From the NCBI RefSeq assembly GCF_003666685.1, contig NZ_RCIZ01000004.1:1-64000 (forward strand): a stretch of DNA of 64,000 bases, read 5' to 3'. This document shows, one piece after another, positions 1-8,135 of the stretch. A program made the translations under genes and the position numbers. Under the pieces are notes generated by a model that saw only the letters and a list, made by a program, of their open reading frames with translations, did not search any database and was not told the DNA's origin. Numbering within the stretch: the first letter of the stretch is position 1; the number at the start of each line of letters is the position of its first letter. The DNA is from Mesorhizobium sp. YM1C-6-2. Its GTDB lineage: Bacteria; Pseudomonadota; Alphaproteobacteria; Rhizobiales; Rhizobiaceae.

Positions 1-202
1 GTGTGCCCGGCCGAAAGCGGCGACAGCCACCGGACGGGGGCGGAGGCCCAAAGCCTTCCGTCGCCTGACGCCAGGGGTCAGGCTGGGTCGACAAGACCAC
101 CCACATTAAAACTAGACTGGTGGTCACGACCCTCCCGTCTTCCCGACTTTCTTTCAACGGCCAGATCGGAAACGAGGCGTGGCAACGGCGGAGCTTGGCC
201 TG

Positions 203-268
203 TTCCTCGCCCCCGCGGAGCGGGGGAGAGGTGGATCGGCCCGCAGGGCCGAGACGGAGAGGGGGAAC
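203..268. repeat. Dispersed two-stem palindromic repeat, copy 1
   Basis: First stem CTCGCCCCC / GGGGGAGAG, second stem GGCCCGCAGGGCC-like, then a GACGGAGAGGGG tail. The same layout (stem, variable second stem, GACGGAGAGGGG) recurs at 38761-38821, and related forms lie at 3616-3662, 16809-16850 and 52590-52643. All lie between genes. It resembles the RIME/BIME class of rhizobial intergenic mosaic elements; the class name is my inference. Confidence 0.7.
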
Positions 269-352
269 TATGAAGCGCGAGACGCAAGAACCGCCGGAGC
301 ACTGCCTCAGCCGACCCCACCCGGCTCGCCCTCGCCATGCTCGGGCTCGTCG

Positions 353-372
353 ACCTCCCCTCAAGGGGGAGG
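353..372. repeat. Short CCTCCCC / GGGGGAGG hairpin
   Basis: Perfect stem CCTCCCC-TCAA-GGGGGAGG, the minimal form of the palindromic repeat family seen at 3616-3662. There is no T-run after it, so it is not called a terminator. Confidence 0.5.
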
Positions 373-463
373 TGGGCACGCGCGCTCGATCCCGAACGCG
401 GCGGTTGTTGCCTGCGGCGATGGCGCGCTATAGCAACCGCGGACACAATCCGGGAAACGAACA

Positions 464-1435
464 GTGGCGCAAATCCTGAAGACCGGCGAGGCGATGGAAC
501 GCGCTCTGGCGCTGCTCGAAGCCGGCGAAGTCGTCGCGATCCCGACCGAGACCGTTTACGGCCTTGCCGGCGACGCCACCAACGGCGAGGCCGTCGCGCG
601 CATATTCGAGGCAAAGGGCCGGCCGCGCTTCAATCCGCTGATCGCGCATGTCTCCGGCCTCGCCATGGCGGCCGGGATCGCCGAGTTCGACAGGCTGTCG
701 GAAAAGCTCGCCAATGCCTTCTGGCCCGGCCCGCTGACGCTCGTCCTGCCGCTCGCCGGGAGTGCGCGCATCCACCCGCTGGTCACCGCCGGCCTCGACA
801 CGATCGCGCTGCGCATGCCCCAGGGCTTCGGCGCCGAACTCATCGCCCGCTTCGGTCGCCCGCTCGCCGCGCCGAGCGCCAATTCGTCGGGACGCATCAC
901 CTCGACCACGGCCGAAGCCGTCGAGGCCGATCTCGGCGGGAAGATAAAGCTGATCGTCGATGGCGGCGCCACGCAGGTCGGACTGGAATCGACCATCGTC
1001 AAGGTGGAGGAGGGGACGCTCCGGCTGCTGCGTCCGGGCGGCATCGCCGCGGAAGTCATCGAAGCGGCCGCCGGGCGACCGCTGGTCCGGGGAGCGGCTG
1101 GGATCCAGGCGCCGGGCATGCTCGCCTCCCACTATGCGCCGTGCGCGGCCGTGCGCGTCGGCGCGACCGATGTCCTGCCTGGCGAGGCGCTGCTCGCTTT
1201 CGGAAGCGATCGCATAAAGGGAGCCGAGCGGGCGGTCGCCACGCTCAACCTGTCGCCCACCGGCGATCTGCGCGAAGCCGCCGCCAATCTCTTCTCCCAT
1301 ATGCAGGCGCTCGACCGCAGTGGCGCGAAAACCATCGCCGTCGAGCCGATCCCGCCTTCCGGCCTCGGCGAGGCGATCAACGATCGGCTTTCCCGTGCGG
1401 CCGCGCCGCGCGACGTTTCCTGGGACAATCCATGA
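464..1435 (+). CDS. L-threonylcarbamoyladenylate synthase (Sua5/YrdC/YwlC family)
   Basis: The 323-residue protein would make threonylcarbamoyl-AMP from threonine, bicarbonate and ATP, the first step of tRNA t6A37 synthesis in the cytoplasm. It has an N-terminal YrdC domain (about 1-205) with the PTETVYGL motif at 28-35, KGRPRFNPL at 51-59 and SANSSG at 138-143. A C-terminal Sua5 domain follows after the HYAPC linker near 223-227, so this is the long Sua5 form rather than the short TsaC form. I start at GTG 464 because MAQIL is the usual rhizobial N-terminus; ATG 494 is the alternative. Its stop overlaps the start of the next gene (ATGA), so the two are probably translationally coupled. Confidence 0.93.
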   Translation: MAQILKTGEAMERALALLEAGEVVAIPTETVYGLAGDATNGEAVARIFEAKGRPRFNPLIAHVSGLAMAAGIAEFDRLSEKLANAFWPGPLTLVLPLAGSARIHPLVTAGLDTIALRMPQGFGAELIARFGRPLAAPSANSSGRITSTTAEAVEADLGGKIKLIVDGGATQVGLESTIVKVEEGTLRLLRPGGIAAEVIEAAAGRPLVRGAAGIQAPGMLASHYAPCAAVRVGATDVLPGEALLAFGSDRIKGAERAVATLNLSPTGDLREAAANLFSHMQALDRSGAKTIAVEPIPPSGLGEAINDRLSRAAAPRDVSWDNP

Positions 1436-2850
1436 CCTCGATCGACCCCGCTCTGCTCGACCGTTTCGCGGCCATCGTCGGCGAGGCCCATGCGCTGCGC
1501 GCCGAGGCCGATACATCGCCCTATGGACAAGAGCCGCGTGGACTCTGGACCGGCCGCACGCCGCTGGTGCTGAAACCCGGCAGCGTCGACGAGGTGAGCC
1601 GCATTCTGGCGCTCGCCACCGAGACGAGGACGCCGGTCGTGCCGCAGGGCGGCAATACCGGCCTCGTCGGCGGGCAGGTGCCGCATGCCGCCGCCAACGA
1701 GATCGTCGTGTCGCTCTCCCGGCTGAATCGCGTCCGCGAGATCGATCCGCTCTCCAACACCGTCACCGTCGAGGCAGGCGTCGTGCTCGAGGCGCTCCAC
1801 CGCGCAATCGACGCGGCTGACCGCATGTTCCCGCTCTCGCTGGCGTCGCAAGGGTCCTGCCAGATCGGCGGCAACCTCTCCTCCAACGCCGGCGGCACGG
1901 CGGTGCTCGCCTACGGCAACACGCGCGAGCTCTGCCTCGGCGTCGAGGTCGTGCTGCCGACCGGCGAGGTGTTCGATGATTTGCGCAAGTTGAAGAAGGA
2001 CAACACCGGCTACGACCTGAAGAACCTCTTCGTCGGCGCCGAGGGCACGCTGGGCATCATCACGGCTGCGGTGCTGAAGATTTTTCCCAAGCCCAGGGGC
2101 CGAGAGGTCGGCTGGGCCGGTGTGGCCTCGCCGGAGGCGGCGCTGGCGTTGTTCGGGGTCGCTACCGAGCTTGCCGGCAGCAACCTCACCGGCTTCGAGC
2201 TGATCGGCAAGACGCCGCTCGATTTCTCGCTTCGCTTCACCGACAATGCCGTGCCGCCGCTGTCAGGCGAGTGGCCGTGGCATGTGCTCATTGAGATATC
2301 GTCCGGCCGCTCGCCGGAGGACGCGCGCAGCCTGATCGAAACCATCCTGACGGAAGGCATAGAGAAGGGGTTCGCCGGCGACGCCGCGATCGCCGAAAGC
2401 CTCGCCCATGCCAACGCCTTCTGGGCGCTGCGCGAGAATATCTCCGAAGCGCAGAAGCCCGAGGGCGCCTCGATCAAGCACGACATCTCGGTCCCGGTCG
2501 CGTCCGTGCCGGAGTTCATCGCCCGCGCGGCGGTCGCGGTGGAGGCGGTCAGCCCGGGCGCGCGTGTCGTCTGCTTCGGCCACATGGGCGACGGCAATCT
2601 GCACTACAACATCTCGCAGCCGGTCGGCGCCGACCCGAAAGCCTTCCTCGATCTCTATCGGCCGATGAACAAGGCGGTGCACGACATCGTGCGCGATCTC
2701 AACGGCTCGATCTCGGCCGAGCATGGCATCGGCCAACTGAAGCGCGACGAGCTTCTCGCCACAGCGCCCGCGGTCGGCATCGACCTGATGCGCCGCGTCA
2801 AGGCGGCCTTCGATCCGGCCGGCATCATGAACCCTGGAAAGGTGCTGTAA
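1432..2850 (+). CDS. FAD-linked oxidase, D-2-hydroxyglutarate/D-lactate dehydrogenase-like (GlcD family)
   Basis: A 472-residue cytoplasmic flavoprotein that should oxidise a D-2-hydroxy acid. The FAD_binding_4 (PP-loop) domain shows VVPQGGNTGLVGGQV at 69-83 and a GNLSSNAGG segment. The C-terminal FAD-oxidase domain carries CFGHMGDGNLHYNI and the closing EHGIGQLK motif, both typical of the GlcD/D2HGDH/LdhD group. Length and motif order fit D-2-hydroxyglutarate dehydrogenase best, but substrate cannot be told from sequence alone. The ATG lies inside the stop of the upstream Sua5 gene. The open frame continues upstream of 1432, but that part is antiparallel in composition to Sua5 and is not used. 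Confidence 0.9.
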   Translation: MTSIDPALLDRFAAIVGEAHALRAEADTSPYGQEPRGLWTGRTPLVLKPGSVDEVSRILALATETRTPVVPQGGNTGLVGGQVPHAAANEIVVSLSRLNRVREIDPLSNTVTVEAGVVLEALHRAIDAADRMFPLSLASQGSCQIGGNLSSNAGGTAVLAYGNTRELCLGVEVVLPTGEVFDDLRKLKKDNTGYDLKNLFVGAEGTLGIITAAVLKIFPKPRGREVGWAGVASPEAALALFGVATELAGSNLTGFELIGKTPLDFSLRFTDNAVPPLSGEWPWHVLIEISSGRSPEDARSLIETILTEGIEKGFAGDAAIAESLAHANAFWALRENISEAQKPEGASIKHDISVPVASVPEFIARAAVAVEAVSPGARVVCFGHMGDGNLHYNISQPVGADPKAFLDLYRPMNKAVHDIVRDLNGSISAEHGIGQLKRDELLATAPAVGIDLMRRVKAAFDPAGIMNPGKVL

Positions 2851-3040
2851 ACGAAGCCTGACGGTTCGTTACAGCAGGTCGGATTCCGATAACCATCCCC
2901 GAGATCAGCAAAATTTAACCGACTTTTTTAAGCCGGCGGGTAGGGGTCCGCGGCTACTGTCTCCCCATAAAGCGAGGCCGGAAAACCGGTCCGTGAGAGA
3001 CCGGAAAACCGGCTCTCAGGAGAGACAGGAAGGCACCAAT

Positions 3041-3607
3041 ATGAGCACCGGACTGATGCCAGTCTGGGCGGGCCGCAACATGCGGCTCGACCCGTTCCGT
3101 CTGCCCCAGGTCGTCAGCTACGCGACGCGTGACGACTTCGGCGACGTGACCTTCACCATCGACCAGCGGGGCGCCATCGTTAAGCGCATCCTGCAGATGA
3201 GCGGCCTGCCCGCCACCGTCGTGCTGCCGGCGAACGCCTTCCGCGGCGTCGCCGCGCGCGCCATGGAGGATTCCGACGGCACCGTCACGGTGACGCTCGA
3301 ACTGCTCCACAACGATCCGATGCTGTCGGTGCCGCTTCTTGTGGCAGACAATCTCGAGGACGTCGCCGCCGACTGGCGCGCCTGGGCCGACGCCTACCGG
3401 CTGCCGATGCTCCTCATCGAGGCCGACGGCGTCGCCCGCACGCTCGAGGAATCGCTCGGCGCCGCCATCAAGGCGCTGCCGCCCCAGGACCGCCGCAAGC
3501 GCCGCGTCACGCCGCAGCGCCGCCCGCGCTTCCTGATGCGCCGCAAGACAGGCAATCTCGGCCTGCGCCTCGTCATATCAGGCGAAGAGATCATCGCGCC
3601 GGAGTGA
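3041..3607 (+). CDS. DUF6101 family protein
   Basis: This 188-residue protein of unknown function has the pattern I associate with DUF6101, a Rhizobiales-restricted family: MRLDPFRLPQ near the N-terminus, an RGAIVKR segment, and a basic C-terminus RRKRRVTPQRRPRF followed by a short tail. It has no signal peptide or membrane span. The ATG at 3041 has a good Shine-Dalgarno (AGGAAGG, about 3026-3032). The 190 bases upstream include an AT-rich patch (about 2905-2935) and an imperfect GGAAAACCGG direct repeat, so it has room for its own promoter. It converges on ubiA across a palindromic repeat. Family assignment is from memory. Confidence 0.7.
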   Translation: MSTGLMPVWAGRNMRLDPFRLPQVVSYATRDDFGDVTFTIDQRGAIVKRILQMSGLPATVVLPANAFRGVAARAMEDSDGTVTVTLELLHNDPMLSVPLLVADNLEDVAADWRAWADAYRLPMLLIEADGVARTLEESLGAAIKALPPQDRRKRRVTPQRRPRFLMRRKTGNLGLRLVISGEEIIAPE

Positions 3608-3615
3608 ACGCCTTT

Positions 3616-3662
3616 CCCTCCCCCTTGAGGGGAGGGTGGCCAGCCGCAGGCTGGCCGGGGGG
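3616..3662. repeat. Dispersed two-stem palindromic repeat, copy 2, between convergent genes
   Basis: CCCTCCCCC-TTGA-GGGGAGGG followed by GGCCAGCC-GCA-GGCTGGCC, both near-perfect stems. It sits between the convergent DUF6101 gene and ubiA, where such elements may also stop or stabilise transcripts from both sides. Confidence 0.7.
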
Positions 3663-3702
3663 CCGTGCGGCAGCGCGCCGGCCTACTTTTCGACTTCGGA
3701 GG

Positions 3703-4686
3703 CTACAGCAGCGGCTTCAGCGCCACCCACGCGCCGCCGGCAACGAGGCCGAGGAAGATCAGCCAGCCGACGGTGTTGTTCGACCTGAACAGCTTGAGGC
3801 ACTGGTCGGGGTCTTCTATGTCGAGCACGAAGATCTGGCGCGCCATGTGCGCGCCGGCGGCGAGCAGGCCGGCCATCGCCACCACCGGCACCTGCGCGGC
3901 GGAGAAGGCGCTCGCCATCAGGATCAGCGCGCCGCCATAAAGCCCGATCAGCCAGGACTTCGTCGAATCGCCGAACAGCCGCGCGGTGGACTTCACCCCG
4001 ACCAGCGCGTCGTCCTCCTTGTCCTGGTGGGCGTAGATCGTGTCGTAGCCGATCACCCAGAACACCGAGCCCAGATAAAGCAGGACGGCCGGCCGGCCCA
4101 GATCGGTGAATTCGGCCGCCCAGCCCATCAGCGCGCCCCACGAGAAGGCGAGGCCGAGCACCAGCTGCGGCCAGTTGGTGAAGCGCTTCATGAACGGATA
4201 GACCGCGACCACGATCAGCGAGGCGATGCCGAGGCCGATCGCAAAGCTGTTGAACTGGACGAGCACCGCGAGCCCGACCAGCGCCTGCAGCACGAGGAAG
4301 GTCCAGGCCTGGCGCTTGTTCACCTTGCCGGAGGGCAGCGGCCGCGAGCGGGTGCGCTCGACCTTTTCGTCTATGCCGACGTCGACGATATCGTTGTAGG
4401 TGCAACCGGCGCCGCGCATCGCCACCGCGCCCAGAAAGAAAAGCACCAGGTGCCAGGGCGACGGCATCAGCGAGGCGAAGCTGTCGGTCGGCCGCGCATA
4501 GGCGCTGGCGGCGAGGGCCGCCGACCACCAGCACGGCCACAAAAGAAGCTGCCAGCCGATCGGGCGGTCCCAGCGGGCGAGCTGCGCATAGGGCCATAGC
4601 CCGCGCGGCAACGCGCGGTAGACCCAATGCCCGCTCGGTGCGTCGGCGACGCGGCCCTGCGCCGCCTTCGTCTGAACCTGTTCCAT
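3703..4686 (-). CDS. ubiA: 4-hydroxybenzoate octaprenyltransferase
   Basis: An integral-membrane prenyltransferase of 327 residues that joins the polyprenyl tail to 4-hydroxybenzoate in ubiquinone biosynthesis. Both Asp-rich metal/diphosphate sites are visible: NDIVD at 98-102 with a nearby D106, and [13 protein letters not shown] at roughly 214-226. The early [14 protein letters not shown] segment and eight to nine hydrophobic stretches fit the UbiA fold. The ATG is at 4686 reading left. Its partner genes (ubiC, ubiX) are not in the window. It diverges from purD with about 130 bases between them. Confidence 0.95.
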   Translation of the reverse strand: MEQVQTKAAQGRVADAPSGHWVYRALPRGLWPYAQLARWDRPIGWQLLLWPCWWSAALAASAYARPTDSFASLMPSPWHLVLFFLGAVAMRGAGCTYNDIVDVGIDEKVERTRSRPLPSGKVNKRQAWTFLVLQALVGLAVLVQFNSFAIGLGIASLIVVAVYPFMKRFTNWPQLVLGLAFSWGALMGWAAEFTDLGRPAVLLYLGSVFWVIGYDTIYAHQDKEDDALVGVKSTARLFGDSTKSWLIGLYGGALILMASAFSAAQVPVVAMAGLLAAGAHMARQIFVLDIEDPDQCLKLFRSNNTVGWLIFLGLVAGGAWVALKPLL

Positions 4687-4814
4687 TGACGTGGAGTGGC
4701 AGCCGGGCCGCCGGGCGTCAAGGGATTGCCGTGGGCAAACCGAAGCAATGCTTGACCCGCCGGGCTGACCGCCATACCGGAAACCGACGGCTTTCAGAGG
4801 CAGGTGCTTGCGGC

Positions 4815-6089
4815 ATGAACGTTCTTCTCATCGGCTCCGGCGGACGCGAGCATGCGCTGGCCTGGAAACTTGCGGCCTCGCCGATGCTGACGAAGCTCTA
4901 CGCCGCTCCCGGCAATCCGGGCATCGCACGCGAGGCGGAGCTGGTCGCGCTCGACGTCGGTGACCATGGGGCGATTGCTTCCTTCTGCCGCGAGAAATCG
5001 ATCGATCTCGTCGTGGTCGGACCCGAGGCTCCGCTGGTCGTGGGTCTCGCCGACGATCTCCGCGCAGCCGGCATAAAGGTGTTCGGCCCCTCGAAGGCCG
5101 CCGCTCAGCTTGAGGGCTCCAAGGGCTTTACCAAGGATCTCTGCGCGCGCCAGAATATACCGACCGGCGCCTATGGTCGGTTCACCGCCGCCGAGGCGGC
5201 GAAGGCCTATGTCCGCGACCAGGGCGCGCCGATCGTCATCAAGGCGGACGGGCTCGCCGCCGGCAAGGGCGTGACGGTGGCGATGACGGAGGCCGAGGCG
5301 CTTGCCGCGATCGACGACTGTTTTGGCGGCTCTTTCGGCAGTGCCGGCGCCGAGGTCGTGGTGGAGGAATTCCTTGATGGCGAGGAGGCTAGCTTCTTCT
5401 GCCTCTGCGACGGCACCACCGCCTTGCCCTTCGGCACGGCGCAGGACCACAAGCGCGTCGGCGACGGCGACACCGGCCCGAACACCGGCGGCATGGGCGC
5501 CTATTCTCCGGCGCCGGTGATGACGCCGGAGATGATCGAGCGCACGATGAAGGAGATCGTCGAGCCGACCATGCTGGGCATGGCCGAGATCGGCGCGCCT
5601 TTCTCGGGCGTGCTCTTTGCCGGGCTGATGATCACGCCGGGCGGCCCGAAACTCATCGAGTACAATGTTCGTTTCGGCGATCCCGAATGCCAGGTGCTGA
5701 TGATGCGGCTGAAGGACGATCTGCTCGTTCTGCTCGAAGCCGCTGCCGACGGCCAGCTTGCGCATATGTCCGCGCGCTGGCGCGACGACGCGGCGCTGAC
5801 GGTGGTGATGGCGGCGAAAGGCTATCCGGCCACCCCGCAGAAGGGCTCCGTCATTCGCGGCCTCGATACGGCCGCTCGAGACGGCGTCGAGATCTTCCAT
5901 GCCGGCACGGCCGAGCGGGACGGGGAAATCGTCGCCAATGGCGGCCGCGTGCTCAATGTCACCGCAGCCGCTGCGACGGTCGGCGCAGCGCAGCGTCTCG
6001 CCTATGAGACAGTCGATCGCATCGACTGGCCGGAAGGCTTCTGCCGCCGCGACATCGGCTGGCGGGCGGTCGAGCGCGAGAAGGCCTAG
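4815..6089 (+). CDS. purD: Phosphoribosylamine-glycine ligase (GAR synthetase)
   Basis: The 424-residue cytoplasmic enzyme catalyses the ATP-dependent second step of de novo purine synthesis. The N-terminal [17 protein letters not shown] is the family signature. The ATP-grasp core follows with [35 protein letters not shown], the [27 protein letters not shown] region and VRFGDPECQ near the C-terminal third. Length is the family norm. The ATG at 4815 is chosen because upstream in-frame codons lack any conserved sequence. Confidence 0.97.
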   Translation: MNVLLIGSGGREHALAWKLAASPMLTKLYAAPGNPGIAREAELVALDVGDHGAIASFCREKSIDLVVVGPEAPLVVGLADDLRAAGIKVFGPSKAAAQLEGSKGFTKDLCARQNIPTGAYGRFTAAEAAKAYVRDQGAPIVIKADGLAAGKGVTVAMTEAEALAAIDDCFGGSFGSAGAEVVVEEFLDGEEASFFCLCDGTTALPFGTAQDHKRVGDGDTGPNTGGMGAYSPAPVMTPEMIERTMKEIVEPTMLGMAEIGAPFSGVLFAGLMITPGGPKLIEYNVRFGDPECQVLMMRLKDDLLVLLEAAADGQLAHMSARWRDDAALTVVMAAKGYPATPQKGSVIRGLDTAARDGVEIFHAGTAERDGEIVANGGRVLNVTAAAATVGAAQRLAYETVDRIDWPEGFCRRDIGWRAVEREKA

Positions 6090-6151
6090 AAAGCGATTTC
6101 CGGAAAAGCGGGAGCCGGTCTTCCGTCAGGAATTGCCTGAACGGCGAAGCC

Positions 6152-7594
6152 TTACGGAGCCGTCTGGTCGCCGCCGTCCAGCTTCCTCAGTAGGAAGACC
6201 GGCAGGTCCCTGCGCGAGAACTGGGAAGCCGGCACGATCGGGCGGGGATCGTCCTTTGCCGCTGTCGAGATGTTGGGCTCCTCGCGAGCGCCCGGCAGGC
6301 CGATCTGCCTCGCCTTCTCGGCGACCCTGACATAGTTGGCGAACTGCACCGGGACGGTTTCCGCTGGCCTCTCGACGCCGGCCTCGCTCCGTGGCGCCGG
6401 CGTGGGCACCACGGACTGGACGTCCTTTGCGTCCTCGACGGCGACGAAGCGCACCGTCACGTCGCCACCCTTGAGCGCGGTGCGGCGCCAGATCGGCAGC
6501 GGCACCTTTTCCGCGTTGGCCAGCGCATCGAAGGCCTTGAAGGCGGCCGTTTCGACGACCGCGTTTTCGGCCGGAGCGAACGCCGTCTCCCGCACCGGGC
6601 TTTGCGCTTTCGCTGCCGCCAGCAAAGCTGGGACCGGCAGTTCGTCGCCTTCCTCGACCGTCGCGTATTCGAGGGTCACGTCGCCGCCCTCGAGCGCCTC
6701 TCGCCGCGAGATCGGCAGCGGAACGCTTTCGCCCGCCGCCACCGCCTCGTCCTTGGTGTCGACCAACTCGCCGAACGGCCATTGGGTGCGTAGTTCGTCG
6801 GCGCTCATCGAGGCGACGTTGACGTCGATATCGAGCGGCGTTCCCGGAACGCGGTAGGGACAGGAACGCGCGTCGCAATTCGTCCCGGCCGCGAACTGCC
6901 AGAGCGTATAGGTCTGCCAGTTGCCCTTCGGGAAATGAAGCCCGATCGCCGGCTTGTAGCGCGCATACCAGAGCGGCAGCCGCGACAGCAGCGGGTACCG
7001 GTCGCGGTTCTCGGCGATGTACAGTGCCGTGCTGCCGTTGGTGTAGAGCACCGGCCAGCGGCCGAGCCGCGTGTGGATATGCCGCGCGAACGTCTCGGCA
7101 TCCCGCAGCGACATCCACTTCTTCGAATCGTTGTCCTCGATATCCAGCGCGATCAGGTCGTCGGGCGCCGGCTCGGCGAAATCGATGAAATTGTTGGCCT
7201 GGTCGATCGGGTTGCCCGGCCGCCCGAGATGATAGGCGCCCCATTTGAGACCGAGCGCCTTGGCGACGGTCCGGCGCGTGTGGAAGAGTTCGCGCGCCAC
7301 GGCGTGGCGTTTCCACAACGCCTTGCAGAGCCGCACCTCGGTCTCGTTGCCCTTGCATTCATAGGGAGGCGAGACGCCGTCCGAACCCTTGTTGATGAAG
7401 CCTACGACCCGCTTGTGGCCGGCCAGCTTCTGCCAGTCGATCGGATTGTACTCATAGGCGTCGACGACCAGTGCGCGGTCGTTGCGCTTCCACGGCTCCG
7501 AGAAGTCGGAGGCCTTGCCGCCAGTTGCCCCGAGGAGGAGGGCGCCAAGAACGGCCAGGCCGATGCGGGCAAAACGGTCTATCGACTGGAGCAA
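6152..7594 (-). CDS. Secreted GH25 (lysozyme/muramidase-like) protein with C-terminal repeats
   Basis: A 480-residue exported protein likely to cut or bind peptidoglycan. Residues 1-28 form a signal peptide (hydrophobic GLAVLGALLLGATG). Residues about 40-270 match glycosyl hydrolase family 25: D45 near the first strand, the VGFINKGSDG strand, LKWGAYHLGRPG, and the catalytic-type ALDIED at 149-154 with D151 and E153, then YTNGS and LWQFA. The C-terminal 200 residues are unlike GH25 and hold two repeats beginning VPLPI, each followed by RR-AL-GGDVT and a V-E-rich stretch, with a weaker third at the end (RRDLPVFLLRKLDGGD). I do not recognise this tail; it may be a targeting module. The gene diverges from the acyl-CoA dehydrogenase. 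Confidence 0.85.
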   Translation of the reverse strand: MLQSIDRFARIGLAVLGALLLGATGGKASDFSEPWKRNDRALVVDAYEYNPIDWQKLAGHKRVVGFINKGSDGVSPPYECKGNETEVRLCKALWKRHAVARELFHTRRTVAKALGLKWGAYHLGRPGNPIDQANNFIDFAEPAPDDLIALDIEDNDSKKWMSLRDAETFARHIHTRLGRWPVLYTNGSTALYIAENRDRYPLLSRLPLWYARYKPAIGLHFPKGNWQTYTLWQFAAGTNCDARSCPYRVPGTPLDIDVNVASMSADELRTQWPFGELVDTKDEAVAAGESVPLPISRREALEGGDVTLEYATVEEGDELPVPALLAAAKAQSPVRETAFAPAENAVVETAAFKAFDALANAEKVPLPIWRRTALKGGDVTVRFVAVEDAKDVQSVVPTPAPRSEAGVERPAETVPVQFANYVRVAEKARQIGLPGAREEPNISTAAKDDPRPIVPASQFSRRDLPVFLLRKLDGGDQTAP

Positions 7595-8135
7595 TATTCC
7601 GGCATTCCCCTGTTGCTGACCGGCCTACTCTCGACAACTCTCTGCCAGGAGAGGCTTCAGCCTACATGTGACAATATCCCGCCGGCGCGGAGATTATCGC
7701 CTGCGTCGCGGGTCGGGATCAAGCATAAAAGGCGCCACGGTTAATGCTCTTCCGAGCCGCTGCGGCGGCAATGTAGGAGTAGGCATTTAGATGAACACGG
7801 GGATTCCGCATCCGGACCATGGGCCGGAACGTTCACACCGTAGGTAGGTGGCACTCCATGCAACTGCGGGTCCGACCCTGCGAGCGTGCAAATTCTCCCT
7901 GGATATCGAACGGAAAGTGCGAGCGACGTCCAGACGAATCCGATGCTGGAACAAGAAGTTAGGACGACGGGACGCGATTTCGGTTTATCTTTGCCGCCTT
8001 AGGTCCGGGAACTCGAAGTCCGCGAGCAGCCGTGCAATTCGCGACGTGGAATCTTTGACGTTTACGTAAAAAGTCGGTAGTCGCGCGCCCGGATCGGAGC
8101 TAGGCTCCGGGCTCCGCAGCTCGCCTGGAGGAACC
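7595..8135. other. Divergent intergenic region, one possible 18-codon ORF
   Basis: 541 bases separate the GH25 gene from the acyl-CoA dehydrogenase, AT-richer than its surroundings. No domain-bearing gene is visible. A tiny frame at 7791-7847 (MNTGIPHPDHG...) has an AGGAGT ten bases before its ATG, but nothing else supports it. The right end carries the ACGT palindrome at 8055-8070 and the Shine-Dalgarno TGGAGGAA just before 8136. I see no terminator or RNA gene. Confidence 0.5.
8055..8070 (+). promoter_or_regulatory. Operator-like palindrome upstream of the acyl-CoA dehydrogenase
   Basis: TTGACGTTTACGTAAA reads TTGACGT-TT-ACGTAAA, an inverted repeat with one mismatch per arm. From memory it resembles binding sites of LiuR-type MerR regulators that control branched-chain amino acid and acyl-CoA degradation genes in proteobacteria. 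The left arm is also a good -35 (TTGACG) for a promoter running toward 8136. The regulator is not encoded in the window. Confidence 0.45.

Larger units (their letters stand above)
1..463. other. Window-edge intergenic stretch without a convincing gene
   Basis: Several open frames cross this stretch on both strands, but none has a ribosome binding site, a recognisable family or a typical N-terminus, and they overlap one another, so I treat them as GC-driven noise. It holds a two-stem palindromic repeat at about 203-268, a simple hairpin at 353-372 and a short AT-richer patch near 105-120. The last bases lead straight into the GTG start at 464. Confidence 0.6.

Noticed and set aside
337-1431. 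Extension of the FAD-oxidase frame upstream of 1432
   Set aside because: It overlaps the whole Sua5 gene in another frame and contains low-complexity Arg-rich sequence; the ATG overlapping the Sua5 stop is the natural start.
7848-8069. 73-residue open frame between GH25 and acyl-CoA dehydrogenase
   Set aside because: No ribosome site and no family; it runs into the operator palindrome and looks random.
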